This document shows positions 47,096 through 58,144 of a stretch of 64,000 nucleotides of DNA, in pieces (position 1 is the first letter of the stretch; each line of letters begins with the position of its first letter). The position numbers and the translations under genes were made by a program. The stretch covers positions 12,737,582-12,801,581 of the forward strand of contig CP034975.1 of the NCBI GenBank assembly GCA_004026145.2. Reading direction: 5' to 3'. The notes beneath the pieces were generated by a model that had not been told where the DNA came from, did not search any database, and saw nothing but the letters and a program-made list of their open reading frames with translations. This DNA is from Takifugu bimaculatus. Lineage: Eukaryota > Chordata > Actinopteri > Tetraodontiformes > Tetraodontidae.

Positions 47096-48200
47096 GCGGC
47101 TTCGGTAGCACAGGGAGTTCTGCCTCCTCCGTGGACGTGAGTCACGTCTGTGAAAACCCTCCAACTTCTGCCTTCTTGTCCCTGTTGGAGCCCAGATCAG
47201 CTTTTGGAAGCATTTTATTTTAACAAGCAGCAGTTTAACAGTTTCACTTCCTGCAGGAGTTTAAAAAGGCTGAAAATAATTTCATTCTAAGGGCGTAAAC
47301 ATAAATCATACTTATTAGTTTTATTAAAAAAAAGACAAATGTTGCTGCTCAGAACATCTCATCTATGGAGGAGTAGTTCTTAGACGTCTACACATGTACG
47401 GAAATGGTTTTCTTTTCTAAGTACAGCCGAATGCCTTCATGATGATGTCAGCTTTCTAAATTAGCATTTAGCATTCAAGTCACACTAAATGTCTAAATGC
47501 CCAAAATCAACATTCTATGCATTTATCACAGTTTTAATCTTCAAATTGATTTGGAATTCCTGCCAAAATACAGCTTTAAGAAATGAAATGTGCGCACAGT
47601 GCACATGCTGATTAAATGTAGGGTTTTTTTTGCATAAGTGTAGCTGTGCAGAGGTGTCCTTCACATTTACTCCTATTTACTCCGATATTTACTGATATTT
47701 TAGTATCAGCATCAGGTATTTGGAGAACAGGTGTGTCCTGCACCAGCGGAGGTGACCTGTTGACCTGCTGACCTCTTGTCCTGAGCTGAACCGCTCTGAC
47801 CAGTTTGCTGAGGTGGTTAAACTGGACCTGCTGTCTGGCTCCCAGCAGGAACTTTGTCCTCGTGTCCGTTTTCCGCCTGCAGCTGACGGAAGCTTCCGGG
47901 AACCCAGAGGTCATTAATACCTTCATTATTCAGGCCGGCTCAGTCTGAGGAACCCTAACCTACTTTCTTGGGCACTTTAGGGGCAAATGCACGGACTTGT
48001 TGCTCACTATAATACCCCCCCGCTCATGCATCATTCATGGAATTCTCCTGCACGGTGCGTGCACGCACACCCCGCCGCCACAGTTGTACTATTGTCCTTA
48101 ACCGGGGAGGAAATCCAAATATATTTCTGCATTTATTAGCCGGTCGTGATGGAGGGACGCAAACGGCTGCATTCACACATCACGCGAGCACGTGCACACG

Positions 48201-48610
48201 CATGCAAACCGACACGGGCAGGTCGTAGCCGGGATGTGGACCCTTACCCTGCCAGTCGCTGTTGGAACCCACACAGGCGGTCGTCAGCGGCGGCGTCGAG
48301 CATCCCTCGTCCGCGTCGCCCGGGAAGGAGCTCCGCAATCTAGGTCAGCGATGCTGGGTGCATCTTCGACTGGAGGAGGGGGGCTGAGAAGAAGCCACGG
48401 AGGCGAGCGCACGGCTCACAGGCCCGCGCGGGTCCTCGCCTCCAATCCAGGTCGCATCCCGTTCTGCAGCGAAATTCCACAGAGAGTCTGGGGAGCCGCA
48501 CGGTTCCGACATCCACACGCGTCGAGGTCTGCGAGGAGCAAAACGCCGACGTCTGCACGCAACAGAGCTGCCTCCTCCTCCTCCTCCTCCTCCTCCTCCT
48601 CCTCTCGCTC
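48201..48610 (-). promoter_or_regulatory. CpG-rich region, putative NCKAP5 promoter and 5' exon
   Basis: This is the most CpG-dense interval between NCKAP5 and FTCDNL1. On the minus strand it runs into a strong donor, GGCAGG|GTAAGG (last exon base 48248), so it could be a 5' untranslated or short coding exon reading toward NCKAP5. A plus-strand open frame of 240 codons across it (48192-48914) has no family signature and ends in low-complexity Ser codons. Assignment to NCKAP5 rests on position only. Confidence 0.4.
48570..48604. repeat. (CCT)n microsatellite
   Basis: About 11 CTC/CCT triplets at the edge of the CpG-rich region. Confidence 0.95.
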
Positions 48611-49440
48611 TCTCGCGCTGCCTAATTCACTGCTCGATCACTCTATTTCCGTCGGATGCTCACCCTTGTTTCCACTTCACTGCTCCCTCTCTCCCTCGCT
48701 CTCTGACTCTCAGCTGTGTCTCAGCGCTCGGTGCCCAGAGGATGTTGAACATGTGTTCAGGGTGGGGGTTGGGGGCTGCTGGCTTCATAGGTGCTGCGCT
48801 GTACGTCCCACACAGACAGGTTTAGGCAGGATGGCGGCGCACGCGCGTGCTCACTCTCATGGTGATCAAAGTCTGCTCACCCCTGTTTTTCTGGGTTTTG
48901 GCGTTAAAGGTTGAAAGGAGCAGCGAGCGGAGATGAGCTGCTGTGGCTGATGGCCACACGTGGACCGACCGGATCACCTCCGAGGAAGTAACAAATCAGC
49001 GGTTTACATATAGAACGGACTTGAATTCTCATTCAATCGAACCACCCTATTTTTAAAAAGCGAACTAAAATAATGTGCCTTTTAGTAGCTCGTGTCATTT
49101 CAAGGGGGAAAAATCCCAATTTTAATATTGCGATATTGAATATTTGAGCCTGATACTTGGATCTTTCCTGGAGCTACTGATTCAGGAGACTGTGCTGATG
49201 GTCCAGTTCAGTTAATTAGTAGATAAATGAATGACTAGTAGTAGATGAGACTTTCTGACTGGATTTCTTTATCTAATTTATTCCAAATCCATAAAACATA
49301 AAACGTGACCTTAGATAAAAACTATTCAAACTGTCTCATCAGAGTTTGAATATTTTGATCAGAGCTGGAGGGAAAAAGGGTCGGAATAACAAATGTGGAG
49401 GGATGAGTGAGGGAAAAGGAAAAGGGTCGGAGGAGATAGG

Positions 49441-49770
49441 AACAGGGAATGATGGAGGGTAGGATGGAGGATGTGAAGGAAGATGGATGGATTGATGGAG
49501 GATGGGAGGGAAGATGGAGATGATGATGGTGGAGGGATGGTGGATTAGGGAAGATGGTGGAGGGAAGAAGATGGAGGATGGTGGATGGATGGAGGATGAT
49601 GGAGGGAAGATGGAGGGAAGATGGATGGAAGATGGAGGGAAGATGGAGGGATGGTGGAGGGATGGTGGATTGTAAGAGTGGAGGGGAATATGGAGGGTGA
49701 TGATGGAGGGATGATGGAGGGAAGATGGAGGGAAGATGGATGGGATGATGGAGGGATGATGGAGGGATGG
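49441..49770. repeat. Purine-rich GATGGAGG minisatellite
   Basis: Irregular array of GATGGAGG, GAAGATGGAGG and GATGGTGGAGG over about 330 bases, strongly G/A on the plus strand. It creates a spurious minus-strand Pro/Ser/His frame. Confidence 0.93.
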
Positions 49771-50317
49771 ATGACCTCAGAAGAGCATATAAAGCAGGTG
49801 ACCTCTGGAACCTCTGCGCTGAGATGAAAGCAGGTGTAATAATTCTCTCTTCCTGGTCAAAGTTAACTAATCTACACGACTCGTAATAATTAAGGTAAAT
49901 GGTGGCTGACGGGCGGCTGCTGATCACATGATCGCGGTGCTGGATCCCTCCACTGACCCACTTCTGTGTTCATCATCACTTTGCTGCTTGTTTCTAACCT
50001 GCAGATTAAAATGCAGGTTTGTCTCTGAAACGGCATCGATGACACAATGGAGGAGCTTTTATTAAATCACCCTTTCTGTGATTTAGCTTATGAAAATAAC
50101 CTCCCTTTCTCTACTATGTTGCTCCAAACTGGGCAAAGATAAAAGGGGGAACCAGAGAAAGCAGCAAGAACGAGCCGAAGAGGGTGAACAGAGAGCTGTG
50201 GAATATTTATAGAAGGCTGGAGCCTGGCGTGAAGAAATAAGCTCCTCTATTTCTGACACATGGCTGCGTCTTGGATGGTTCTCTGTCAGGCCAAGTCAGA
50301 TCAGCAGGAGCAGCGAC

Positions 50318-50583
50318 GCAGCAGCATTACAGCAGCAGCAGCATCATAGCAGTAGCAGCAGTAACAGCAGCATCAGAGCAGCAGCATCACAGCAGTAGCA
50401 GCATCACATCAGCAGCAGTATCATAGCAGTAGCAGCATAACAGTAGCAACAGCAGCAGCAGAGCATCAGCAGCAGAGCAGCAGCAGTATCATAGCAGTAG
50501 CATTACAGCAGCAGCAGCATCATAGCAGTAGCAGCAGTAACAGCAGCAGCAGCAGCATCAGAGCAACAGCAGCAGAGCAGCAG
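50318..50583. repeat. CAG-rich imperfect triplet array
   Basis: Interspersed CAG, CAT, TAG and AAC triplets (AGCAGCAGCATCATAGCAGT and variants) over about 265 bases on the plus strand. It is compositionally like the CTG-rich array at 25.4 kb but in the opposite orientation. Confidence 0.93.
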
Positions 50584-50744
50584 ACGTGTGTTTCAGGCTT
50601 CTCTGTAAAGTGTTTTTCTAACCAGATAATGGATCAGTGATTTGGCGAAAGATCCCAAGACACATTTCATCAAGGAAGCGATTCCCTCGTGATGATCATA
50701 CGAGCTATTAGACTGACTCACACAACTAATTAGACTGTTACAGC

Positions 50745-50821
50745 GGGGGGTGTGTGTGCGTGTGTGGTGTGTGTGCGTGTGTGGTGTGTGCATGTGTGTG
50801 TGTGTGTGTGTGGGGGGGGGG
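50745..50821. repeat. (GT)n with poly-G
   Basis: Interrupted GT repeats with GTGTGTGCGT blocks, ending in a run of G. Confidence 0.93.
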
Positions 50822-50982
50822 GTCAGAATGCCCGTCAGAATGTTGTTTTTAACCTCTCGGGTAGTCGAGTCAATCTAAATTCTAAAAAACAAGCACATGC
50901 ATGTGTGTAGAAAGCAGGATACCTCTGGGCTTATGATGTGACCTAGATTAGGTCTGGATGCTTCCAAGCCTGGCAGGCTGAG

Positions 50983-50983
50983 A

Positions 50984-51018
<35 letters not shown>

Positions 51019-51030
51019 GGAGAGAGAGTG
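50983..51030. repeat. (GT)n-(GA)n compound microsatellite
   Basis: About ten GT followed by GAGAGAGAGAGG and a second GA run. Confidence 0.93.
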
Positions 51031-52002
51031 CATAAGAGCCTCAGCTGGATGATATACAAAGAGGTGAGCGTGACGCAATGAGATTTTAAATCCAAGGAAG
51101 CGTGCAGAAAATGGTGGAGAATGACCTCAGAGGGAACCTTCTGTGTTCGCACAAGAGCAGGAAAAATGACACAATATGATGAAGCGAGTGGATGTAGCCA
51201 GAAAAACCACAACGTTTGCCCTCGAAACCTTCGCACGCGCATGTTTGAGCTCCCAAGAATCCAAAGTCAGATTTGACTTTCTCTCCCTCCCCACGTTTAG
51301 GTGCCGCTGATTTTATTGGCTCATTTTTAGGCGAGACGTAGCAGATTAGATTTATTTGTGGGAATTATTTCCGTCTTTAATGACAAACAGCCGAAGTGAT
51401 CTTGGTGCAGTGCCTCAGATCCATACCATGAATGTGCTGCTATTCAACACATTATACTGATCTTATGTAAGAAATGAGTGGAATCATCTCGCCCCAGTTA
51501 ATTCCTGACCTGTCCTCTGGCCAAATTTGTCTTTATTACATTATTAAGCACTTAATCCTCTGCGTCAAGACCTTGAGAATTGGTTGAAATCGTCAAGAGA
51601 GTAACTGAATTAGCAGCGTAGATTTGTTTGGTAAATGCTGCAAAAGCACTGGCTGTTTCTAGAAGATGCAGTCTGTGATGTGGACCAAAAATAGCTGCTC
51701 TCTCTCCCTCACACACACTCACACACACGTACTCATGTTGGGACTGACGGTGGGAAATGATGGGAAAAGGCTCATTAGCAGAAACCTCTCAGTAAACACG
51801 AGCTGTCCAGTTTGCTTCAGACAGGAAATACAGACCTCATTTTCCATTTTTCTACATTACAGCATAAACTCATGAAAGTCTCGCCGAGGAAAATTAAATT
51901 TGAATACAATCACCTGTAAAAAGACTACAGCAAGTCCAGCTCCCTGCAAAACATCAGTGTGTACATAATATAGACTATAGGATTAAATTTTTCTTAAAGA
52001 AA

Positions 52003-52018
52003 ACACCCCCTTGTGGCC
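52003..52018 (-). promoter_or_regulatory. CTCF-like motif, reverse (weaker)
   Basis: The minus strand reads GGCCACAAGGGGGTGT. It has the CCAC..GGGGG core but lacks the terminal GC. Confidence 0.35.
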
Positions 52019-52061
52019 GATTGCGACATCAGACTCATATGAATCTCTAACCAGGAGGGTT

Positions 52062-52081
52062 GGCAGCGCCCCCATGTGGCG
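52062..52081 (-). promoter_or_regulatory. CTCF-like motif, reverse
   Basis: The minus strand reads CGCCACATGGGGGCGCTGCC, close to the CTCF consensus. It sits 44 bases from the weaker motif in the same orientation, about 420 bases past the FTCDNL1 stop. Confidence 0.5.
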
Positions 52082-52488
52082 AAGCCAACATCTGCAGCCC
52101 AGTCAGGCCTCCTGGCGTTGACCCCCCTGATGGGGAGGCTGTGTCCCGCGGCGATGTCCTGAAAGTCTGTGCTGACCTACATCCAAACCGTTTTTATGGC
52201 CCATTAACCAACGCGGGGTTCTCGGCATGCTAACGGTAAACTGCAAAATATTTATTCCAACTGTTAGCATTGTAAACTTCTTCAGCAGCTGATCAAAGTG
52301 CTGATCAAAACACAGCGAAAATTGTATTTTTGATTTTAATAGTCGCTGGTTTCTATCTGACAGCGTCAGAAGGAGCTGGTGACTCTCGCCTGAGGGCGGC
52401 TGGAAAAGGCTTCAGCCCCCTCAGCCCTGCTGAGGATGATGGATGGAAGGAAGGAAGGATGGATGGAAATCTGATGGGTTTATACAAG

Positions 52489-52494
52489 GTTTAT
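52489..52494 (-). terminator. Candidate FTCDNL1 polyadenylation signal
   Basis: The minus strand reads AATAAA three bases after the FTCDNL1 stop codon, implying a very short 3' UTR if used. Confidence 0.5.
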
Positions 52495-52497
52495 TTT

Positions 52498-54525
52498 TCA
52501 CATGCGGATCTTGTGCAGCTCTTTCCAGAACTCTGCTATCCCCTGTGTCAGCGCAAGCTCTGCCAAGCCCCTGCATTCTTGGGGGGTGAACCCCACCAGC
52601 GCCGTTCCTTTCGTGCGCACTCCGTGCCTCCCGGCCAGCTCCGTGACCCTCGCCGTGATGAGGGAGGCCGGAACGTGCCAGTACGTTTGTCCGTCTATGC
52701 TGAAGGACGGCCACGGTTCGCCCGAGTCCGCGTGACTCGGCGAGCCGCCTGTCACGCTTTCCACGTTACAGGCAATTTCCACAGCGCCCTCGTGTGGCAA
52801 AGCCAACACCTGCACCCCCGGCAGGCCTCCCGGGGTGGATTCCCTAATGGCCGTGGCAATGCTGCGTCCCATGGCGATGTCCCGCGTGTCGATGGTGACG
52901 TTGCAGTTCATGACGTATGGACTGGACCCGACACCTGCGGCACATCAGCCAGTCACACTTTCAACATCCTGAACTTTGCTCACATGCGATCATCTGAAAC
53001 TCGGACGCACCCGTGACACCGAATCTCCTCCGCGGCTCCGGCCCCACATCTGGTCTGACAGTCTGCAGGTCCAGTGACTTCTGGAACCAGCCCATCTCCT
53101 TCCTCCTCTGCGCCAGCCCCCGCTGGAGGGGATAATCCGCCCAACCAAACAGGAAGGCGCTGGTGCCCTGGACGCGCTCGGTGAGAGCCTGAGCTAACGC
53201 TGAGGGCGAGGCGAGATGTTATAACACGCACAGCACAGAGAGTGAGACAAACCAGAGCTGGGGTGTCGGCGTCCACGTGGACCCGAAACCCATCTGTGAA
53301 GACCGTTCTTGTTAGTGCTAACGTGCTAATTGTTATATTGCGCAATCACCGCATGCAGATGAGACGCCACACGCCAGGTCTGCTTGTTGTCACGGAAACA
53401 GACGGTAAACTGTGAAACTAATCAACAGCACAGGAAGGTGAAGAAGTCCTTCAGCCCACACTTCCCTTCTCACCTCGAGCCTCCTTAGCACACTCCTCCA
53501 CCCCCACCTCCTCCCCCAAGGGGTAAATTGGTACGAGGTCGACGGCGCCCATGCATGGGTGGATCCCTGAGTGAGCTCGCATGTCGATCAGTCCGCAGGC
53601 TTTCACGCACGCAGACAGGACGGCCTCCCCTGGAACGCCACGGGATTACCACCGTTTATTTAGTCGTTGTCACACAGTGCAGAACATAAAAACTCTAAAC
53701 AGCAACGTCTCCGTCTGCGTTGTCAGAAGATTCAAACTTCACTGGGATTTTCAGCAGAAAATGTTCAGCCTCATATTTTTGTGCGTTCAAATCCGTGACA
53801 AAGCTTATTAAGGGATTTTTTTTCCCCTCTCGGGGGGATTTACAGCAGCAGGACGGGGGCTGAATCCCTGCAGAGGCAGCAGGGATTCGGGAGAAACGGA
53901 GGATAAATGAGCAGTATGGAAGTTCTGCACTCACGGATGGAGTCCACGCTGGCCACGATGGTGATGACGGAGCGGTTGTAGTCACGGTCATTAAAAATGT
54001 TCAGCACGGTGGTTCCATCACGCCGAACTCCTGACAAAAGAGTCGGGAAAGGAGAGTCAAAGGTGTAGCGGCTTCATCAAGGACACACACAAGAATACTC
54101 CTGTTAAATAAACAGGAATAAATGTGGAAAAGAAAATGCTCTGAAAGGAGTTTAAGAGAGATCAATGAGATTTGATTATTTGAATAAATTCATATATATT
54201 TAATATGTACAAACAAATAACAAATCTAATATTTTCTTTTTTCTTTTATCTGTTTTCCACAGAGGGAATCCACATTTTCAGGCGACACAAATTTCATTTA
54301 AAAGGATAGAAACAGCTAATGTTGCATTATTTTGTTAGACTATTGTGTTATGTTAGCAGAGACTTGCTAATATTTCCAGCCTGTTCTACTGGACACAGAA
54401 TCCAACTTGCCGTCGGTGTCGTACACGGCTGCCTTGGCCACAGTCTCCACCAGATCTTTCTTGCGAGCTTCAGAAACATTGAGAAGACAAGCCACCAGTC
54501 TTCTACCCAAAGAACTGGAAGCCAT
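52498..54525 (-). CDS. ftcdnl1: FTCDNL1, formiminotransferase-domain protein, complete
   Basis: Related to the N-terminal formiminotransferase half of FTCD, which moves a formimino group from formiminoglutamate to tetrahydrofolate in histidine catabolism. Coding exons: 54525-54390, 54030-53935, 53629-53474, 53193-53011, 52934-52498. All internal junctions are phase 1 and every intron is GT-AG, giving 335 residues without interruption, about the size of the whole transferase domain. Blocks: RRLVACLLNVSEARKKDLVE; VLNIFNDRDYNRSVITIVAS; SGIHPCMGAVDLVPIYPL, where the His aligns with the catalytic His of FTCD (HPRMGALD there); TSAFLFGWADYPLQRGLAQR; MGWFQKSLDLQ; YVMNCNVTIDTRDIAMGRSI; ALVGFTPQECRGL. 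The ATG is preceded by an acceptor (TTGGTTTCAG), so a 5' untranslated exon probably exists. The cyclodeaminase half is absent. Whether it is catalytic is unknown. Confidence 0.95.
52781..52800 (-). promoter_or_regulatory. CTCF-like motif inside FTCDNL1 last exon, reverse
   Basis: The minus strand reads TTGCCACACGAGGGCGCTGT. It overlaps codons for LPHEGAVE, so the match may simply reflect coding constraint. Confidence 0.3.
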
Positions 54526-55210
54526 GATTCTGAAACCAAGTTAATTATGTCACAAGATGAACTCCAGAAATCTAATAATCAAAATATTCTTGCTACATTG
54601 CTGCTCAGCTGGAATGGATCAGACTTCACTGTTCTGGTAATGTTACCAAACATCTAATACTCAGAAGTATTTGAAACTGAAGTCTATATTTCTTTATTCT
54701 GAAGTAAAATGATTTAGTCTTTTTAATTTAATGTAGTTAATTGTGCTATAGCAAACTGTTCCTTAACTCTTTTTTATTAATCCTTTGCTGATGAATGGTG
54801 AATTTTAATTCACTGTTGGAGTAAAGCTTAAATAGCATTTAAATGCAGTGATTAATCAGAGAAACTGATAAAACTCTAAATGAATTAGAATAAGAAGGCA
54901 CTCTGCAGAGAATAATCGAACAGGCTGTATTTGGAAATCTGACATTGGTTTCCACGCATTTTACTGTAGGTCTATTGTAAAAGTTATACTGACAGCTACT
55001 AATATATCAGTGCTCAGGGTCTACATGTTTACCAACCATGTTCAAAGTCCAAATTCATTCATTTCACTGTGGCATGCAAGTTACACACGTGACAATAATC
55101 ATTTAGTGTCCATAACATGTGTCTTACGGTAGCTGCGTTAGTTACATCGAGAGATCGTTCACTGGATGCAGTTGAACCGCAGCTCAAATGCATAGTTTAC
55201 CATAGTTTAC

Positions 55211-55330
55211 CTATTTTCTCAGCGTTGTCAGCAGCTGAGCACAAAGTTCGCGCAACTGCGGAGAAAGTTTAGACGTGCGGACACTGCAGATAAACGTCGT
55301 TAGAGACGCGCCACCGGTACAAGATAGTTC
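55211..55330 (-). promoter_or_regulatory. Putative FTCDNL1 5' untranslated exon
   Basis: A CpG-containing segment ending in a donor GAGAAAATAG|GTAAAC (last exon base 55211) lies 680 bases upstream of the acceptor at the start-codon exon. A 12-base direct duplication (CATAGTTTACC) provides a second GTAAAC donor. The right limit is approximate. Confidence 0.45.
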
Positions 55331-55659
55331 ACCTCTATGTTAAAGTGGGTTTGTATTACCTTAAATATGATTTGGGAATATACATGTGCCTACAACTGTG
55401 CCAAACTACGTATTCATATTGTGAATTTCTTATATACATTTTGTTAATGTAATGTATGCATCCAAGAGGGAAAATTAAATTGGTGTAAAGGAATTCATTT
55501 TTTTAAACTGTTTTGACCATACACATGAAAAGATTTCAGAAACATAATGGTTGCCAGTATAATTTGATTGCCAGTATATAATAAAGTAATATAGATATTA
55601 CAGTTTATGAATATACATTTTCATTTTTCTGTTCTGGAGCTTAGAACTACTTAAGGTAC

Positions 55660-56043
55660 TTTTACGCCATTATCCAAAACCGGAAGTAAGAAAGGTGTTC
55701 ATCTCGCCTTCACCCCCACTTATTTGTCTTTGGTGTAGCACGTGATCACTTCCGCATCCGTATTTATGTTAGCAGCGAGTGTCGCAGTGTGTCTTTAACA
55801 AACAGCGCCTCTTTATGGACAGAAAACGCCCCCACAAATGTACAAAATAAGCGAATACAAGATTTAAAAAATATATTATTTTTCATTTCAATCTGAACCA
55901 ATATGACAGGCGACCAATGCGGTGCTTTTAATGTAGTAGTGTTTAAATGTTTGATGTTAGCTACAAGCAGCGAATGCTAACGTCACCTAGCTGGCAGCAG
56001 CGATGTGAAGAAAGGGGGAAAACGTCAAATCGCTGTACAGTTC
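55660..56043. promoter_or_regulatory. Shared FTCDNL1/C2orf69 bidirectional promoter region
   Basis: The two genes are head-to-head with 1.5 kb between start codons. The region has an ETS/GABPA-type site CCGGAAGT at 55680-55687, an E-box CACGTGA at 55739-55745 and an inverted ETS-type site ACTTCCG at 55748-55754. There is no TATA box. Paired ETS sites are typical of TATA-less promoters of mitochondrial housekeeping genes. Use is inferred. Confidence 0.55.
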
Positions 56044-58144
56044 ATGTTAGTTGTCCGTTCGGTTTCGGTGCGCTTCATTCTTACAACCATGACCTCTGTG
56101 GCAGCGACAGCATCCGCTAAAGCTCCGGGGCTGCGTGAGTCCCCGGGCTTTGATGCGCACAGCGGGACTGCGGGGCTGAGGCTGCAGAAGCTGCTGTCGG
56201 TTCCAGGCAGCGACCCGAGGCGAGTGAACGACCTGCTGCTGCTCCGGCCTGATCCGGGCGGCCACAGGGATCCAGAAGCAAAGGAGGAGAGCAGCAACAG
56301 ACATGTGGTGTTTTTCCACGGGGATATCCAGGTTGGTGTCAGGAGTGAATCAAGAAAACATTTGTTCCAACGCTTTGCAGGTCAAAATACACTTGCAGCA
56401 TTAAGTGTTCTGATCATAAACAACATACAAACCTGAGAATATTTTTCATTATCAGCCATCCTGGTGAAAGGAATGCTGACATTAAGATATCAGATTATGT
56501 ATTTATGTGGCATCTTGGTTTTTTTTTCTGTTTTTAATCAGTCATGGGGAAAAATAAAACGTGAAGCTTAAATAACTGTTTTTCCGCCCGTTAATGAAGC
56601 TTCTCACTCCATCTTTGTTTTGATGTGGAAGTGTTAAAATGATAGCGTGCTGATGACACTCCTGATGGGTTCTTTCTTCATGCAGAACTTCCAGGATGAG
56701 ATGGCCCTGCAGCCCGATGCGGCCCAGTGGCTCCGCTGGAGTCTGGAGCAGGTGGCCGTCACACTGGGCCACCGCTTCCCCGACCAACACATCTGGGTGG
56801 TCAGAGCCTCCACCCTGTATCTCAACAAGTTCAGCTGCTACCACAACTTTGTGGACAGCAACATGTTCGGAGCGCCGGAGCACTCCTTCTACTCCCGTGA
56901 CTTTGGAGCGTTCCACCACCTCAGGTATTTATTGGCCGCCATGTCAGGCTCTTCGTTAACCTTTGACAGACTTTCAGCACGGTGACGTCACCACCTCCCA
57001 TCACAACGTTCTCATTTGTCCATCAGTGTAAAATGTTGAAGTTCTGCCTGTCGAACCGATGTTTGACCACGTGGAGGCAGGAACGAGCTTCAGACGCATG
57101 AAGGCATCATTTTTGGGGCATTGTTCGAGGTTTCTATGGCGACAAGACATCAACATTGAATATTTTATTTATTGTATTTTTTGCCCTGACGATTCTTGGC
57201 AAGTCAGGAAAAAACCTCAGATAAACGGCAGCATATTTTGGGAATTTTAACTCATGCTAAAATGACAGCAGACATTTGTTAACATCACTTTCAGGAGTTT
57301 TGAGACAATATAAATCAGAATTGGTAGGTAAAATAAAGAAGAGTAAAATAAGCCATTTATCAGTATTTAGGTGGCTGCTACTTTGTGATTTAGGGGTGTA
57401 AATATAAATCATATTTTCTGATAAAGATGGAGGACAAGAGGATGTTTTTACCGTTAAATTATAGTGTGATTGTCTGCTTTAATTAATCATTTAAAACACT
57501 TTAATTCAAGTGAATTAAAGAGGCCAGTGGCGCTCGGTCGCCCTCTAGTGGCGAAGGTCACTCCTCAGTGATGCCCCAGTGTTCGCAGGCCCCCCGTGGC
57601 AATAAGAACAACTTTCTGCTCAGTTCTGGGGCGTCTGTTGTCCGTCTGTGACCGTGCGGGTGTTTGTGTCTGCAGGGCCCTGCTGAGCCACGGCATGCAG
57701 CGAGCCCACCTGCCCGACCCGCTCCAGCTCCAGGCGGGCGCCGACAGCGGGGTTTCGCTGACGCTGGTGGGCTTCAGCAAAGGCTGCGTGGTCCTGAACC
57801 AGATGGTGTACGAATTGTCCGGCGCCCGCGCCGACCCGCAGATGGCGGAGTTTGTCAAGTGCATTTCAGACATGTTCTGGCTGGACGGCGGCCACCCGGG
57901 AGGAAGCGACACCTGGGTGACGGACAGACAGGTGCTGAAGGAGCTGGCGTCCAGCGGTGTGTCGATCCACGCGCACGTCACCCCCTACGAGGTGCGCGAC
58001 CCGATGCGGGCCTGGGTGGGCCGCGAGTACGGGTGTTTCATCAAGACGCTGGAGGAGTTGGGGGCGTGTCCGAGTAAGAAGCTGCACTTTGAGGATGAGC
58101 CCGCCTCCATCGAGAACCACTTCAGGGTCATCCAGGAATTCTGA
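56044..58144 (+). CDS. c2orf69: C2orf69 homologue, mitochondrial alpha/beta-hydrolase-like protein, complete
   Basis: In humans C2orf69 is a mitochondrial protein whose loss causes a severe multisystem disorder; its enzymatic reaction is unsettled. Coding exons: 56044-56331, 56686-56924, 57676-58144. Donors are ATCCAG|GTTGG and CTCAG|GTATT; acceptors are CATGCAG|AAC and TCTGCAG|GGC. Junction phases are 0 and 2, giving 331 residues. I prefer the ATG at 56044 over an in-frame one at 56005, because MLVVRSVSVRFILTTM gives a short basic, hydrophobic targeting-like start. Conserved blocks: VVFFHGDIQ; LNKFSCYHNFVDSNMFGAPE; LTLVGFSKGCVVLNQMVYEL with the GxSxG nucleophile elbow; FWLDGGHPGGSDTWVT; HAHVTPYEVRDPMRAWVGRE; and the end SIENHFRVIQEF. 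The human protein has a Ser-rich insert between blocks two and three that is absent here; an intron sits at that place instead. Confidence 0.96.
57538..57553 (-). promoter_or_regulatory. CTCF-like motif, reverse, in C2orf69 intron 2
   Basis: The minus strand reads CGCCACTAGAGGGCGA, a good match to the CTCF core, 120 bases before exon 3. Confidence 0.5.

Larger units (their letters stand above)
40856..48200. other. Region upstream of the recognised NCKAP5 exons, repeat-rich
   Basis: No coding exon was recognised. The NCKAP5 start codon and first exons may lie here or may have diverged beyond recognition. The region holds the ATTC, 13-bp, 11-bp and pyrimidine arrays listed separately and CTCF-like motifs near 41.86 and 47.09 kb. 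Long open frames at 45.05-45.90 kb are repeat artefacts. Confidence 0.5.
48915..52497. other. Intergenic region between the CpG-rich region and FTCDNL1
   Basis: No gene recognised. It holds a purine-rich GATGGAGG array, a CAG-rich array, (GT)n tracts and two reverse CTCF-like motifs just downstream of FTCDNL1. Confidence 0.55.

Noticed and set aside
48192..48914. 240-codon plus-strand open frame
   Set aside because: Lies in a CpG-rich region with a CCT repeat; no domain, low-complexity Ser run, no splice or family support.
49322..49927. 201-codon minus-strand open frame
   Set aside because: The Pro/Ser/His composition comes from the GATGGAGG repeat.
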